A stretch of DNA of 64,000 nucleotides from Pelodictyon phaeoclathratiforme BU-1 (GCF_000020645.1 NC_011060.1:1502501-1566500), one strand, 5' to 3'. Shown: positions 35,668-45,770, counted from the stretch's first letter. The notes: generated from the letters alone by a model not told the origin. Numbers and translations: made by a program.

Positions 35668-35874
35668 ATTTTTTCGCATCCGACGATCGGCAAGCCCGAA
35701 CAGCAATCAACTTACTTTCGAGACTCAGCGGGCACATCATACAAACACATTACTGCCAAGTTAACACAATCTTTTTTTTGTATTATACGGTAAGGCGTCC
35801 TCTTCGTTGTTGAAAATCACAGAGTTGGTGGCAGGGGACACTCCCGGATATCTGTAGTTGCTTTTAACATCTAA

Positions 35875-38628
35875 ATGCCGCTCTTCATGCAGCAAAACAA
35901 GAACGCATTATTGGTTATCGTTACTGGTGATGTTACAATGGACTGGAACATTGCACGCCACGCACATCCATCGCAGGAAGCAACCGAATGGACTGGTGAG
36001 GCGAGGAGCAACTTGAACTGGCAGTATGGCAGCGCTGCTCTGCTTGCTGAACTCATCACAACTATGACGAAACAATTGGAGAGTGATCTTCCGTATACTG
36101 TTAAGGTGATAAGCCCCGATACACCTGCGCAAGCCTCTTTTACCCTTTTCAACACTTGCTATGTCCATAGCTATGCAGTCTGGGCTCAATACCGCGATAA
36201 AGTGCCCGAGAAAACTGAACGGAGTGAACCTCACTGGCGGGTTGAGCGCTTTCTCGGTCTTGACCTGCCCTCCGAGGGAGTTGCAGAACATCGGGGCAAT
36301 CCTGTACCGAAGCGATCTGCAAACGCTGATATTATTGTCATCGACGACAGCAACCTTGGCTTCAGGAATAACAAGGCGAATTGGCCTGAAGCAATCAGTG
36401 AGCCTGCTCATAATGTAAATGCTCCATGGATTATTGTAAAGATGTCCTCGCCTGTAGCAAAAGGAGATTTATGGAGCCATCTTGTTGCCAAAGTGTCTGA
36501 TCGCCTTGTCGCTGTCTTGACTATTGATGATTTACGGCAATCCAAAATTCAGGTAAGTGCCCGGATTTCATGGGAAAAAACTGCACAGGAACTCAACTGG
36601 GAGCTGACCCATAACCCGGAGGTGAACGGCCTGACCAATGCAGCGTACTGTATCGTCTCATTTGGCACAACCGGGGCGTTACTCATACCGGGGCGCCACA
36701 ACTCCGGGAAGAAACCAACACTTCTCTTTGATCCGCTTTTCATGGAGGGTGAATGGGCGCCCGGAAAAGGGATGATGATCGGCAAAACATCGACTCTGGT
36801 AGCAAGCATCGTTTTCCAGATCCTGCTCAATCGTGATGCTCCTGACTTTAAACAAGGAGTCCAGTGCGGCGTAACCGCGATGCGACACTTGCAAACGGTC
36901 GGATATGATGGTGGAACAGAACCGGTAACCCGCCTGCAATTCCCTACTGAAGGTGTCATTTCAACTCTAAAAAACGCTGAAATACCACTGGCTGAGGCTG
37001 AACTGCAAGCAAGCACGGTGAAGAATTCATCTCAACGACTACACTGGACCATCCTTGCCGCAAGCTCTCACGACAGCCTTGAGTCGTTAAGTGAAACGAT
37101 TGTTCTTCAAGGAACAAAAAATACCTTAAAAAATGTGCCGATTGGAAAATTCGGAAAACTTGTAACGGTAGATCGTCAGGAGATAGAGTCACTGAGAAGC
37201 ATTCAGAGTCTGATCGGTGAATATTGCACACAGAAAAAAGAACGACCTCTTTCAATTGCCGTTTTTGGCCCTCCCGGTTCTGGCAAATCATTTGCCGTTG
37301 AGCAAATCGCCTTAGTTGCGAATCCGGAAAAAATCGCAGAAAAAACCCTGACCTTTAATCTCTCCCAATTCAATGACCCGGACGAGCTGATCAACGCTTT
37401 TCACCAGATTCGTGATATCGGATTATCCGGAAAAATACCGCTGGTATTCTGGGATGAGTTCGATTCGACGCTTGAAAATAAAAAACTCGGCTGGCTACGC
37501 TTCTTTTTAGCACCGATGCAGGATGGAAAATTTCAGGAAGGCCAAATCACCCACCCTATTGGCAAAGCTATTTTTGTTTTTGCAGGCGGTACTTTTCCCA
37601 ACGTTGATTCCTTTATGAACCTGCTATCTGAAGAAGATCTTACACAAGATCTTGCAAATAAGTTGGCAAATAAAAAAGCTTCTCCATTAGATAAAAAAAC
37701 TATTGAAGAAGCAAAAAAAATAGCAAAAAAGCTTATAAAAAAGATTTCAGATGCAAAAGTCCCGGACTTTATCAGCCGACTGAAAGGGTTCCTCAATGTG
37801 CTCGGTCCGAACCCGCAAGAAGATAATAAACAAAACGACCCATTTTATATTGTTCGCCGTGCTCTTTTGCTACGCTCAATATTCGAGAGGGAAACACCAC
37901 AATTACTTGATAAAGACCATCAACTGCGAATTGATACCGGAATCCTCCGTGGTTTTCTCCAGATAAACAAATACCTCCATGGAGCCCGATCCATGGAATC
38001 GATTGTTGCAATGAGCCGTCTGGGGAATAGATCCCATTTCAGCCGGTCAAACCTTCCTCCTGAAAAACAGCTCAGATTACATGTCGATCCGGTAAAATTT
38101 ATTGAACTGTTACACAAACTGAAACTCGAAGGTGATCTTCTTGAAACATTGGCCAAACTGAATCACCTGTTATTTTGCAAAAATCTGAGAAAGGAAAAAT
38201 ATGTTTTAGGTAAAATTACCGACGAGAAAACAGAACCAAAGACCCACAGCTCACTGAAGCCTTATGCTTGCCTGCCAGCACACGAAAAAGAACAGAATCG
38301 CAGAGCTGTGCGCGACATTCCAAACAAACTTGAACGTTTTGGTTATGCCATGGCTCCTGGACGCAACAACGAAGCTGATATTGTGTTTCCAACTGATATT
38401 CTGGAAAAGATGGCCGAGCTGGAACATGAACGGTGGGTTAAAGCAAATATGGATGAAAATTGGGAACATGCCTTCATAACCGACAAGGATAACAAGCTCC
38501 ATACATTGCTTGTTAAATGGGATGAATTAAGTAAGGACGAAAAAGACAAAGACAGACGGCTCATTTCAGAAAGCATTCCCTACATGCTGAGAAAAGCTGG
38601 GTATACTATTGTAAAACTTTCAGTGTAA
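35875..38628 (+). CDS. AAA ATPase with RyR domain and putative ribokinase-like N-terminus
   Basis: A 917-residue protein. The N-terminal ~430 residues (VIVTGDVTMDWNI, YGSAALLAELI, VSFGTTGALLI) look like a divergent PfkB/ribokinase fold; this is inference. Then a AAA-type P-loop (GPPGSGKS 465-472) and Walker B (VFWDEFD 524-530), a Lys-rich helical region, and a C-terminal RyR domain (RFGYAM, KMAELEHERWVKANMD, KWDELSKDEKDKD, IPYMLRKAGYTIV). RyR domains in bacteria are predicted nucleotide sensors in conflict systems. It begins the + strand trio; no good ribosome site before the ATG. Confidence 0.75.
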   Translation: MPLFMQQNKNALLVIVTGDVTMDWNIARHAHPSQEATEWTGEARSNLNWQYGSAALLAELITTMTKQLESDLPYTVKVISPDTPAQASFTLFNTCYVHSYAVWAQYRDKVPEKTERSEPHWRVERFLGLDLPSEGVAEHRGNPVPKRSANADIIVIDDSNLGFRNNKANWPEAISEPAHNVNAPWIIVKMSSPVAKGDLWSHLVAKVSDRLVAVLTIDDLRQSKIQVSARISWEKTAQELNWELTHNPEVNGLTNAAYCIVSFGTTGALLIPGRHNSGKKPTLLFDPLFMEGEWAPGKGMMIGKTSTLVASIVFQILLNRDAPDFKQGVQCGVTAMRHLQTVGYDGGTEPVTRLQFPTEGVISTLKNAEIPLAEAELQASTVKNSSQRLHWTILAASSHDSLESLSETIVLQGTKNTLKNVPIGKFGKLVTVDRQEIESLRSIQSLIGEYCTQKKERPLSIAVFGPPGSGKSFAVEQIALVANPEKIAEKTLTFNLSQFNDPDELINAFHQIRDIGLSGKIPLVFWDEFDSTLENKKLGWLRFFLAPMQDGKFQEGQITHPIGKAIFVFAGGTFPNVDSFMNLLSEEDLTQDLANKLANKKASPLDKKTIEEAKKIAKKLIKKISDAKVPDFISRLKGFLNVLGPNPQEDNKQNDPFYIVRRALLLRSIFERETPQLLDKDHQLRIDTGILRGFLQINKYLHGARSMESIVAMSRLGNRSHFSRSNLPPEKQLRLHVDPVKFIELLHKLKLEGDLLETLAKLNHLLFCKNLRKEKYVLGKITDEKTEPKTHSSLKPYACLPAHEKEQNRRAVRDIPNKLERFGYAMAPGRNNEADIVFPTDILEKMAELEHERWVKANMDENWEHAFITDKDNKLHTLLVKWDELSKDEKDKDRRLISESIPYMLRKAGYTIVKLSV

Positions 38629-38876
38629 ATAATAAGCGATCAACAAAAAGTCATTCTATAATTTGAAATTATTGTTACATAACTTATTCGTGTCTGACCT
38701 TGTTTTATTAAAGAATCAATTATTGTGGTGTGCTTATAAAGCTTTTCAATATTTTAAGTATCACTGTTTTTATGCAAATATAATTATGATCTCAGCATTC
38801 ACAATTTAATAAATTGTCTATATAAAAAAGGGATGAGAATAGTCCATATTTAGTAAATCAAAACCGAAAACAAAAG

Positions 38877-40784
38877 ATGAAATGTTTTATTACAAACCGT
38901 GAGTGCAGATATGATGGGCCAAATTATGAAACGAATGAAATCTTTATGATATCCCCATTTGGTTTTCCATATGATGATTTGTACTCATATGCGATTGCAC
39001 CAAATGTTAAAAATAAAATGAAAGGGTATAAGATTTCACGAGCAGATCAATCTTTGCAACTTGGATATGTAATGTGCGAAAGAATTTGCAGAAGAATTCT
39101 TCGTTCATCATTTATTTTGGTGGATTTAACTTTGCCAAATGGTAATGTTTATTATGAATTAGGGCTATCTTATGGCCTTTGCAAGTCAATAGGAATTCTT
39201 CAAAAAAAATCAGCTGACAATCCTTATATTAAGGCGTTTTTATCTTCGCCTGGTAGCGCAATAATCCATGAATACAATAAGCTTGAGAACCTTCTTAACT
39301 CTGATATTTTATTAGAAAGCAAGAAGGAGCCCTATATTCTATCATCTGAAACACGTAATTCTTTGCAGATAGAGCTACAAAAATTAATTAATGATGATCC
39401 ACCTGTTATCCTCAATATTGTAAATAATGACGGCCCGGTTTTAGATTTGCATGAGATCGCAATTAAAAACGCTCTTAATGTGAAAAAAAATAAAAATAAT
39501 GAGGTTGAAGGGGTAGTCGATGTCCTTGAAACACTTGAGAGATGGACTGTTGATACTATCATAGTTGATCAGGATTTGGATATTCAAAATGCTTTCAAAA
39601 AAATTATTGCCGCCAAAATATGTGTATTTGATATGACTCACTATCGTGACCCTGTAAATGCTTACATGTTTTTCCTACTTGGTCTTGCTCACGCACTTGA
39701 GAGAGAGGCTATTCCTGTCATCAATCGGCCTATGAATTTGAGTGTTCCTTTTGACATCAGGGGCCTATGGCAGGTGAATTTTGACAAGATTGAGGATCTC
39801 ACAAAAGAACTGAGTCAAATAGTTGCCATTATTGACGCTGACGTCAAAAAAGAACAGAAAAATCGTCTTTACAAAGACATATGGGATCCATTTTTGAAAG
39901 AGAAAAAATTGAGCGTTTACACTTGTGCACGGGAAGTTTCCCATGATGAAAATCGCGGAAAGCGAACTAACATCGACAAATGGGACTTTATCACCGTGTC
40001 AGATCTATCTTTTTTTATCGCGCAAATGTATGAGACTGCGGAGGTTAATGTAGAAAAACCGAAAAACAAAAAAAAGGCTTCCGAACTCACTGATCAGAAT
40101 GAATTAACTGATTTTCACAAACAGATCCGCGAAGAAATCCATGACAGAAACTGTGTTATCGTTGGTTCCCCGGATGTGAGTGATTATGCAGAAGTTATTC
40201 TATCTGATCTTCATGGTATCATGCCTCACTCCCAAGGCCAAAAAAGAGATAATTTACCTTTTATATTTTATAAAAGAACACAAGGAACTGATCACCCAAG
40301 GAAAAATAGTTCTTTCTATTTAGAACCTGAAAGTACTCAGAAAGATAGGGTCGAATTTGGCCCAAACGGACGGACAAGAGTGGAATGCGATGAATATGCA
40401 AATGATCAAGATGGAGTAAAATGCAATCATGGACAAACTTGTATCGTCATAACCATTGCAAAGAACCCTCATCAATCAGCAAATGGCGAACAAAGACAAG
40501 TTATGATACTCTCAGGATTTACAGGTGTTGGAACCTATGGGGCAATTAAGTTTCTCACCGATCCGACTAACCAGTATAATAGAGAACTAATAAAGTTCTT
40601 CAAACACGAAAACAAAAATAAATTACCTTTTCCAAATAATAATATCCTTGGCGTACATTTACTTCTTGCTGTTGAATACGATTGCCTTGATGATGGGTCA
40701 AGTGGTGATACTCGAGAACCAACATCTATTACATTGAAAGGGGTTGAAAAGATTTTTCAAAAATGCGACCAATCTTGTGGATAA
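38877..40784 (+). CDS. protein with two NDT-like (nucleoside-binding) motifs
   Basis: A 635-residue protein, AT-rich coding. Residues 20-110 fit a nucleoside 2-deoxyribosyltransferase-like domain: MISPFGFPYDD then ILVDLTLPNGNVYYELGLSYG. A second, more divergent copy is at 225-285 (AKICVFDMTHYRDPVNAYM, FLLGLAHALE). Residues 420-600 (NCVIVGSPDVSDYAEVILSD, VMILSGFTGVGTYGAI) form an unrecognised alpha/beta domain. NDT-like domains can bind or cleave nucleotide signals. No catalytic function can be assigned. Part of the trio with the RyR and SLOG genes, 250 bases after the first and 88 before the third. Confidence 0.62.
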   Translation: MKCFITNRECRYDGPNYETNEIFMISPFGFPYDDLYSYAIAPNVKNKMKGYKISRADQSLQLGYVMCERICRRILRSSFILVDLTLPNGNVYYELGLSYGLCKSIGILQKKSADNPYIKAFLSSPGSAIIHEYNKLENLLNSDILLESKKEPYILSSETRNSLQIELQKLINDDPPVILNIVNNDGPVLDLHEIAIKNALNVKKNKNNEVEGVVDVLETLERWTVDTIIVDQDLDIQNAFKKIIAAKICVFDMTHYRDPVNAYMFFLLGLAHALEREAIPVINRPMNLSVPFDIRGLWQVNFDKIEDLTKELSQIVAIIDADVKKEQKNRLYKDIWDPFLKEKKLSVYTCAREVSHDENRGKRTNIDKWDFITVSDLSFFIAQMYETAEVNVEKPKNKKKASELTDQNELTDFHKQIREEIHDRNCVIVGSPDVSDYAEVILSDLHGIMPHSQGQKRDNLPFIFYKRTQGTDHPRKNSSFYLEPESTQKDRVEFGPNGRTRVECDEYANDQDGVKCNHGQTCIVITIAKNPHQSANGEQRQVMILSGFTGVGTYGAIKFLTDPTNQYNRELIKFFKHENKNKLPFPNNNILGVHLLLAVEYDCLDDGSSGDTREPTSITLKGVEKIFQKCDQSCG

Positions 40785-40871
40785 ACCTTCCTGCCACAAG
40801 CTTCTGAAAATCTAACCTTTAAAGATTAAATGAGATAAGGCTTTTCAATAATCCTCTTAGAAACAATCGTT

Positions 40872-42527
40872 ATGCCTAACAAGCCAGAACAAGTCTTCTA
40901 TGATCTTCGTATCGGTGTTACCGGCCACAGAAATCTGTCACAGAAAAAAGCGGTTACCGAAGCAGTCAAGAGGATTGTTACCTATCTTGACCAGTTAATT
41001 TGTGATCATGACAATATCTTTACTGAATGGAGCGTCATTTCACCTTTAGCAAAGGGTGCTGACACTATTGTAGCACGTTCTTTTCTTGAAAAACCAGATA
41101 CGAGGCTTGAGGTGTTTTTGCCATTTCCTCTTGAAATACATCGAAAAAAGTTAACCGATCCCACAGAACTGGCTGAATTCAATCAACTATTCGAGAGAGC
41201 CTCAGTTTATTATGAGCCCCCGCAAGATTCCAAAGGTTATTTGACGGTAGGCAAAGAGATTGTCAACACCTGTGAAATCCTGATTGTAATATGGGACGGC
41301 AAGGAAACAAAGGGTAAAGGCGGAACGGCTGATATCGTCAAGTATGCCCTTGAAAGCGGGCGTACCATTATCCGAATTGATGCAGAAAATCCTAATAATC
41401 CGCCAAAGCTACTGTTGACAAGGAAAAACAAAGAGGAGGAAAATTGCATACCGGAATATTATGAATTCCCTTTACCTAAAACGGCAGCCAAGCTACTTGT
41501 AAATTACTATCAGTTTGTAGAGTTTTGCAGAGACAAATCTCTTACGACAACAGAGCATGCTCTCCTGACAGCACAATGTCGTCATGAAGTCAAGACTCTG
41601 GCAAAAGCAGTCGATTTGCCAGAGAAGCAAATAGAGCCGGTTCTTGAATACCTTATCCCAACTTATGTCCGTGCAGACGAACTCGCAAAGCGCTATCAAA
41701 AACTTTTTGTTCTAGCAAGTAAAGCTATTCCAATTTATTCCGCAATAGCAGTTTCAGTTCTTGTGTTTCAGGTAATCTTCTTTCCTGATGAATTTTGGAT
41801 AATCTGGCTGGAAATCTGCTCAATGCTTGGCGCGAAAGCTATGCCCAATATCAGCAAAAAACTTCGTTGGTATGAAAAATGGATCGATTACCGTATTCTT
41901 GCTGAACAGTTGCGCACTACCATATATACCTCCATTGTATTAAATAAAAATTCTTTAACAGTATCGACGCCTGCGCCGAAAACATTCCCACGTTACAATA
42001 CTCAACACAACTGGATTGATTTATTGATAGAGAATCAGTTAAAGATGACCATTAATCGTCTTGGCATACCTGAAAACTTCAGCGCAACCAAAAAGTTTGT
42101 AATCACAGGGTTGCTTGACGATCAAAAAAAATGGCACATAAAACACTCATTTCGAATGATAAATACCGAACATCTACTGCGGAACTATCTACGTATACTT
42201 TTCTTCATTACGCTAACTCTTGCTGTTTTACATCTGAGCAACATAGAGTTTCTGAAACATCTTTATTTTGAAAAATGGGGAATATTCTTGGCGATAACGT
42301 TACCCTTCTGGGAAACGGCAATACACTCCATTGGCAAACAACAGAAGTATGAGATCGTTGCAAAACGGTCAAATAAAATGGCCAATGAACTGAACCAAAT
42401 AGTGGAATTAGCCGAAAAAAGCACAAGTATGGCGGAATTAAGAAAAATCATTACGCATGCTATGCAAGCAGTCAAACTTGAAACCTTTGAGTGGAGGGCA
42501 TTCGTTAACTTCGACTCCTGTGAGTAG
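40872..42527 (+). CDS. SLOG domain protein with SLATT-like membrane helices
   Basis: A 551-residue protein. Residues 10-170 resemble the SLOG/LOG Rossmann fold: LRIGVTGHRNLSQ, SPLAKGADTIVA (57-68) and WDGKETKGKGGTADIV (141-156), which should hold a nucleotide ligand. The remainder has two hydrophobic hairpins at about 277-300/303-318 and 437-455/465-485, with charged coils between, as in SLATT pore-like effectors. SLOG-SLATT proteins are proposed to make membrane pores when a nucleotide signal is bound. Ends 34 bases before the IS256 scar. Confidence 0.68.
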   Translation: MPNKPEQVFYDLRIGVTGHRNLSQKKAVTEAVKRIVTYLDQLICDHDNIFTEWSVISPLAKGADTIVARSFLEKPDTRLEVFLPFPLEIHRKKLTDPTELAEFNQLFERASVYYEPPQDSKGYLTVGKEIVNTCEILIVIWDGKETKGKGGTADIVKYALESGRTIIRIDAENPNNPPKLLLTRKNKEEENCIPEYYEFPLPKTAAKLLVNYYQFVEFCRDKSLTTTEHALLTAQCRHEVKTLAKAVDLPEKQIEPVLEYLIPTYVRADELAKRYQKLFVLASKAIPIYSAIAVSVLVFQVIFFPDEFWIIWLEICSMLGAKAMPNISKKLRWYEKWIDYRILAEQLRTTIYTSIVLNKNSLTVSTPAPKTFPRYNTQHNWIDLLIENQLKMTINRLGIPENFSATKKFVITGLLDDQKKWHIKHSFRMINTEHLLRNYLRILFFITLTLAVLHLSNIEFLKHLYFEKWGIFLAITLPFWETAIHSIGKQQKYEIVAKRSNKMANELNQIVELAEKSTSMAELRKIITHAMQAVKLETFEWRAFVNFDSCE

Positions 42528-42638
42528 GGAGGGTAATACCTGTTAAGGAGAGATATATTCAAATGTTGTGTATTGCCAACGACGTAAAAATCTGAGCGGC
42601 AAGTGCTACCTTTCCTAACACAAAAGAAGCATGAACCT

Positions 42639-43114
42639 ATGAGAACGCAGTACAAGGAAGAGCTTGGTGGTATCGGAACGTTACTGAACCTTCAAGACCT
42701 TATCAGGGTTGGAGCACGACAAATGTTAGCTGTGGCGTTTGAAGCGGAGATCGCCGCATATATGGAGCAGAATCAGCAAATCAAAACAGCAGATGGAAAG
42801 GCTGCTATGGTACGCAAAATGGCTACCATCAGGTGCGCATGATCACTACCAGTGCTGGCCCTATTGCTGTAAAGGTACCGAGGAGCCGATCATCACATGA
42901 TTCACTCAAACCGTTTGTTAGCACTTTGATTCCGAAATACATGAGAAAATCCATTGCCATAGAAGAAGCTGTTCCACTGTTCTGCCTGGGCGGATTATCC
43001 AATAACAACTTTATTCCCTGCTTCGAGAAGTTGTTCGGAGAGCTTCCTGCCGGTTTTTCATCGGCATCTATCACTCGCATGAAACAGTGCTGGCAGGAAG
43101 AACACAAAGCATAG
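42639..43114 (+). pseudogene. IS256-family transposase, N-terminal half, frameshifted
   Basis: First frame: MRTQYKEELGGIGTLLNLQD, ARQMLAVAFEAEIAAYME. An extra A in the run at about 42817 (CGCAAAATGG) shifts the frame; with it removed the sequence continues RNGYHQVRMITTSAGPIAVK, then VPRSRSSHDSL and EELPAGFSSASITRMKQCWQ, the standard IS256/mutator N-terminus. Translation stops with TAG at the IS630 junction. Confidence 0.8.
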
Positions 43115-43121
43115 TGTCATG

Positions 43122-43745
43122 TCACTCTTCAATTGTCGGATAAAGGCGTAACAGCTTGATTCTCGCCTTTTCGTTTGTAAAACGCCAATTTATCTTGGAA
43201 TTATTATTGTTGCGTTTCATCTCCCATGCGGCTACTTCCGACCTGACTTTTGTAATCGTATCAATGCGACGATCCAAACACTGAGTCGTCAAGACTCTCA
43301 ATTCTATCTCTGCCATATTCAACCAACTTCCGTGTTTCGGGGTATACACAAATTCAAACCTGTCCAATAATGCCTTTGCTTTTTCCGGGTTAAATGCATG
43401 ATAGAATGAACCGGGCTCATGTGTATTCAGATTGTCCATCACCAGCATGATCCGTTCTGCATTCTTGTACTGATTGGCTATTTCTTCAAGGAATCTTGCC
43501 CAGTCAACTCTTTTTCTGTTTGTCGTTATTCGAACCATCCGCTTGCCAACCAACGGTTCATTGGCCATGAAAATGATGCAAGTACCTTTCAGGCTGTATT
43601 CATAATCATATCTGGCCAACTGCCCAGGAGTTGCCGGTATCGGTATTCTTGTTTCAGCAATCAACTGTTTTGGTGATTCATCCATGCAGACAACCGGGTA
43701 CAGTGGATCATAGGGTTGCTTATAAACGTCCAGTACCATCTCCAT
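43122..43745 (-). CDS. IS630 transposase, DDE part (orfB frame)
   Basis: A 207-residue section with the DDE_3 catalytic motifs: VVCMDESPKQL (first Asp), MLVMDNLNTHEP (second Asp) and GSWLNMAEIEL (Glu). The frame stays open upstream to the A8 run at 43816-43823, giving KPWKKDGW and GDGNFVAHM before this Met, so the true product is probably a fusion with the upstream frame. No ribosome site before the internal Met. Complete and presumably active. Confidence 0.85.
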   Translation of the reverse strand: MEMVLDVYKQPYDPLYPVVCMDESPKQLIAETRIPIPATPGQLARYDYEYSLKGTCIIFMANEPLVGKRMVRITTNRKRVDWARFLEEIANQYKNAERIMLVMDNLNTHEPGSFYHAFNPEKAKALLDRFEFVYTPKHGSWLNMAEIELRVLTTQCLDRRIDTITKVRSEVAAWEMKRNNNNSKINWRFTNEKARIKLLRLYPTIEE

Positions 43746-43780
43746 GTGTGCTACAAAATTCCCATCACCGAGTGGCGGAA

Positions 43781-44260
43781 TTATCCACCCATCCTTCTTC
43801 CAGGGTTTAATGACGTTTTTTTTAAAACCCTTCGGACTGTCTCATATGAGATACTGTCCACATAGTCCAGCTCAACAGCTTTATCTGCCAATAATCTCAG
43901 AGTCCAGCGTTGATGTCCTTCAGGTGCGGCTGAGCAGCTCAGCGCCACTAAATGAGCTTCCAAATCACCATCCGCTTTCCGTCTGTACACTCTTGTTGAG
44001 GGTTTGCCGGTAAGTGCCATATCAAAACCCTCTTCTACAAATCGTTTTTTTACCCGGTCTATCGTTTTCATGCTGACATTCAGAACACGAGAAATGGTTT
44101 CATTGATTGATCGCTCAGTCTGGTATTCGCCCTCATCACATGCCATTAAAATCAAGGAATTCAGCATGGTATGAGCTGCGTGCTTTCCTTTGCTGCTGAG
44201 TGCATCCAGTTCCTTTCGTTCCTCTTGTGTCAGGGTCACTTTGTACTTCTTCATAGTCAA
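43781..44260 (-). CDS. IS630 transposase, helix-turn-helix part (orfA frame)
   Basis: 159 codons with a winged-helix DNA-binding domain (TERSINETISRVLNVSMKT, IDRVKKRFVEEGFD) and the linker PSTRVYRRKADGD. After VLKKT the frame leaves the family consensus and stops at once; the other frame continues it (VLKKNVIKPWKK). So orfA alone is a truncated product, and a -1 shift makes the full transposase. Confidence 0.85.
   Translation of the reverse strand: MTMKKYKVTLTQEERKELDALSSKGKHAAHTMLNSLILMACDEGEYQTERSINETISRVLNVSMKTIDRVKKRFVEEGFDMALTGKPSTRVYRRKADGDLEAHLVALSCSAAPEGHQRWTLRLLADKAVELDYVDSISYETVRRVLKKTSLNPGRRMGG
43816..43823 (-). other. A8 slippery run for -1 frameshifting
   Basis: Eight A residues on the minus strand (GTTTTAAAAAAAACGTC) at the exact point where the family homology moves from the orfA to the orfB frame. 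Poly-A slip sites at this place are the known IS630 arrangement. A sequencing error would look the same. Confidence 0.65.
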
Positions 44261-44496
44261 ATTTTGGTTGGATGATTATGAAGAACAAGTTAACGCTTTA
44301 TCTACGACTTTCTATGCGTGACATGACACTACAGGGGCACCAGCTTATTACAAAGGTTTTTGATGGCTTAATATTTACCAACGGTATTGAGGAAACAGTT
44401 GCTGCTTAGAGGGTCAATACACAACATTTTGAAATTGCTCGCAGTCGTAACACCAGGAAAAAAGCATAAATGTCAGCCTAAATCCTGAACTTTTCG

Positions 44497-45750
44497 CTAC
44501 GAAATAAACTCCCAGTATTGTTTCCCATATCTCTTCTTTGCGACAAGTCCAGCTCTGTCTTGAGGATGAGAGCCGTGCTTAATGAGTTCAAAAATATCAG
44601 TCAAAACCGACCGATTGTCTCCGAAATAAGAATGTCCATCCATACTCGTATTTATAGCAGTGACATCGACGGTGTCAACTGAAGGAACTATCACTAAACC
44701 CAAGCCAGAATCGCCCGCTCGAGGGTACTTATGAAACATTTTTGAAGCCATGATAGCTTTGTCATTCGATGAAGCATACAAAGTAAACTGGTCAGCTTTC
44801 TTGCTAAAGTGACCAGCAAGGTTTTTAAATATTGAGGCATCAATATCGGGAGCAGCAAAAACGACTTGACCGATACTTGCTTGCTGTGTATCCAAGGAAG
44901 AGGTCATAAAAGCAAGAGTGTCGACAATCAACTGGGCTCCCATACTATGAGCAATAATATGAATCTTCTCTGCGCCCAAGTTCTCTCTAACGACGCGCAA
45001 GAAATCTACAAACTGAGGGCATGACCATTTAACATTGGTTTCATCTACCACATATTTGGTACGAGCTCCCTCAGAAGGCCAACTATACAATCCTATAAAA
45101 CCTTCAAATTTAAGATCATAAGCGATTTGTGCTGCACGAGTGAGCGCATCAACAAATCCTGTATAGTAACCATGCACGAAAATCATAACCTCTTTCTTTG
45201 AACTCTGCTTCAGCGCATTTTGTACATTTATCTCAAACGTCTCTATCGGTAATGTTTCAACTCCCAACAATACGATATGCTTCTCAGGATCTTCGCGAAA
45301 TTGCAGTCTCCACAAGTTCATTTTTTCTATCTTCCCCATCCTATGATCATCAGGAATGCTTACTTTGGCAATGCCAAAAGAAAGATCGTCACGTTCAGAA
45401 CCATAAATAACGGCTCCGTCAACCTTGTCAACAAAGGCTCGATCCGTGCCATAAAAAACGGGTACAGAAACATAGCGGTGCTTTTTAACACCATCACAAA
45501 ACTGAGCTGGGCCTTTCGCTTGATATGGTGCAATTGCCTGATTGAGCAGGGTATAAGCTGCATCGAATCGTTTAAACAAAGCAAAAATTAAACCCTGCAC
45601 TAACTCCTCTTCTCTACCTTTAGAGCCCTCAAGAAGGCGCAACAGTGTCAAAAGTTCAGACTCGAAAAGCTCATAATCACTACCAGAATTAATTACTATC
45701 TTATCCCAAATATCAGCAATTGCTTGTGTCAGAACGTCTGATTTGATCAT
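44497..45750 (-). CDS. alpha/beta hydrolase (DUF900-like)
   Basis: A 417-residue protein. An N-terminal helical section (residues 1-80) is unassigned. From residue 95: VPVFYGTDRAF, FVHGYYTGFVDALTRAAQ (oxyanion-side loop), IHIIAHSMGAQ with the nucleophile Ser269, and AAPDIDASIFKN; this is the DUF900 hydrolase type. Substrate unknown; related proteins have been placed with caspase-like and CHAT genes. Third gene of the coupled trio after the caspase-like and TPR genes, 20 bases downstream of the latter. Confidence 0.78.
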   Translation of the reverse strand: MIKSDVLTQAIADIWDKIVINSGSDYELFESELLTLLRLLEGSKGREEELVQGLIFALFKRFDAAYTLLNQAIAPYQAKGPAQFCDGVKKHRYVSVPVFYGTDRAFVDKVDGAVIYGSERDDLSFGIAKVSIPDDHRMGKIEKMNLWRLQFREDPEKHIVLLGVETLPIETFEINVQNALKQSSKKEVMIFVHGYYTGFVDALTRAAQIAYDLKFEGFIGLYSWPSEGARTKYVVDETNVKWSCPQFVDFLRVVRENLGAEKIHIIAHSMGAQLIVDTLAFMTSSLDTQQASIGQVVFAAPDIDASIFKNLAGHFSKKADQFTLYASSNDKAIMASKMFHKYPRAGDSGLGLVIVPSVDTVDVTAINTSMDGHSYFGDNRSVLTDIFELIKHGSHPQDRAGLVAKKRYGKQYWEFIS

Positions 45751-45770
45751 AAATGACCGCTAAAATAAAA

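Larger units (their letters stand above)
43114..44329 (-). mobile_element. IS630-family insertion sequence
   Basis: A 1216-base element with 12-base terminal inverted repeats GTGTCATGTCAC (43114-43125 and 44318-44329), flanked by a TA duplication (43112-43113 and 44330-44331), exactly the target of IS630/Tc1. The transposase is in two frames joined at an A8 slip site. It sits inside the IS256 relic. Confidence 0.93.
42561..44429. mobile_element. decayed IS256-family element, interrupted by an IS630 insertion
   Basis: Ends are a 15-base inverted repeat, AAATGTTGTGTATTG at 42561-42575 and its complement at 44415-44429. Inside are a frameshifted N-terminal half of an IS256 transposase and, after the IS630, a short C-terminal coding tail (GHQLITKVFDGLIFTNGIEE, 44333-44409). 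The middle of the transposase is missing, so the element is dead. No clear target duplication was found outside the repeats. Confidence 0.7.
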
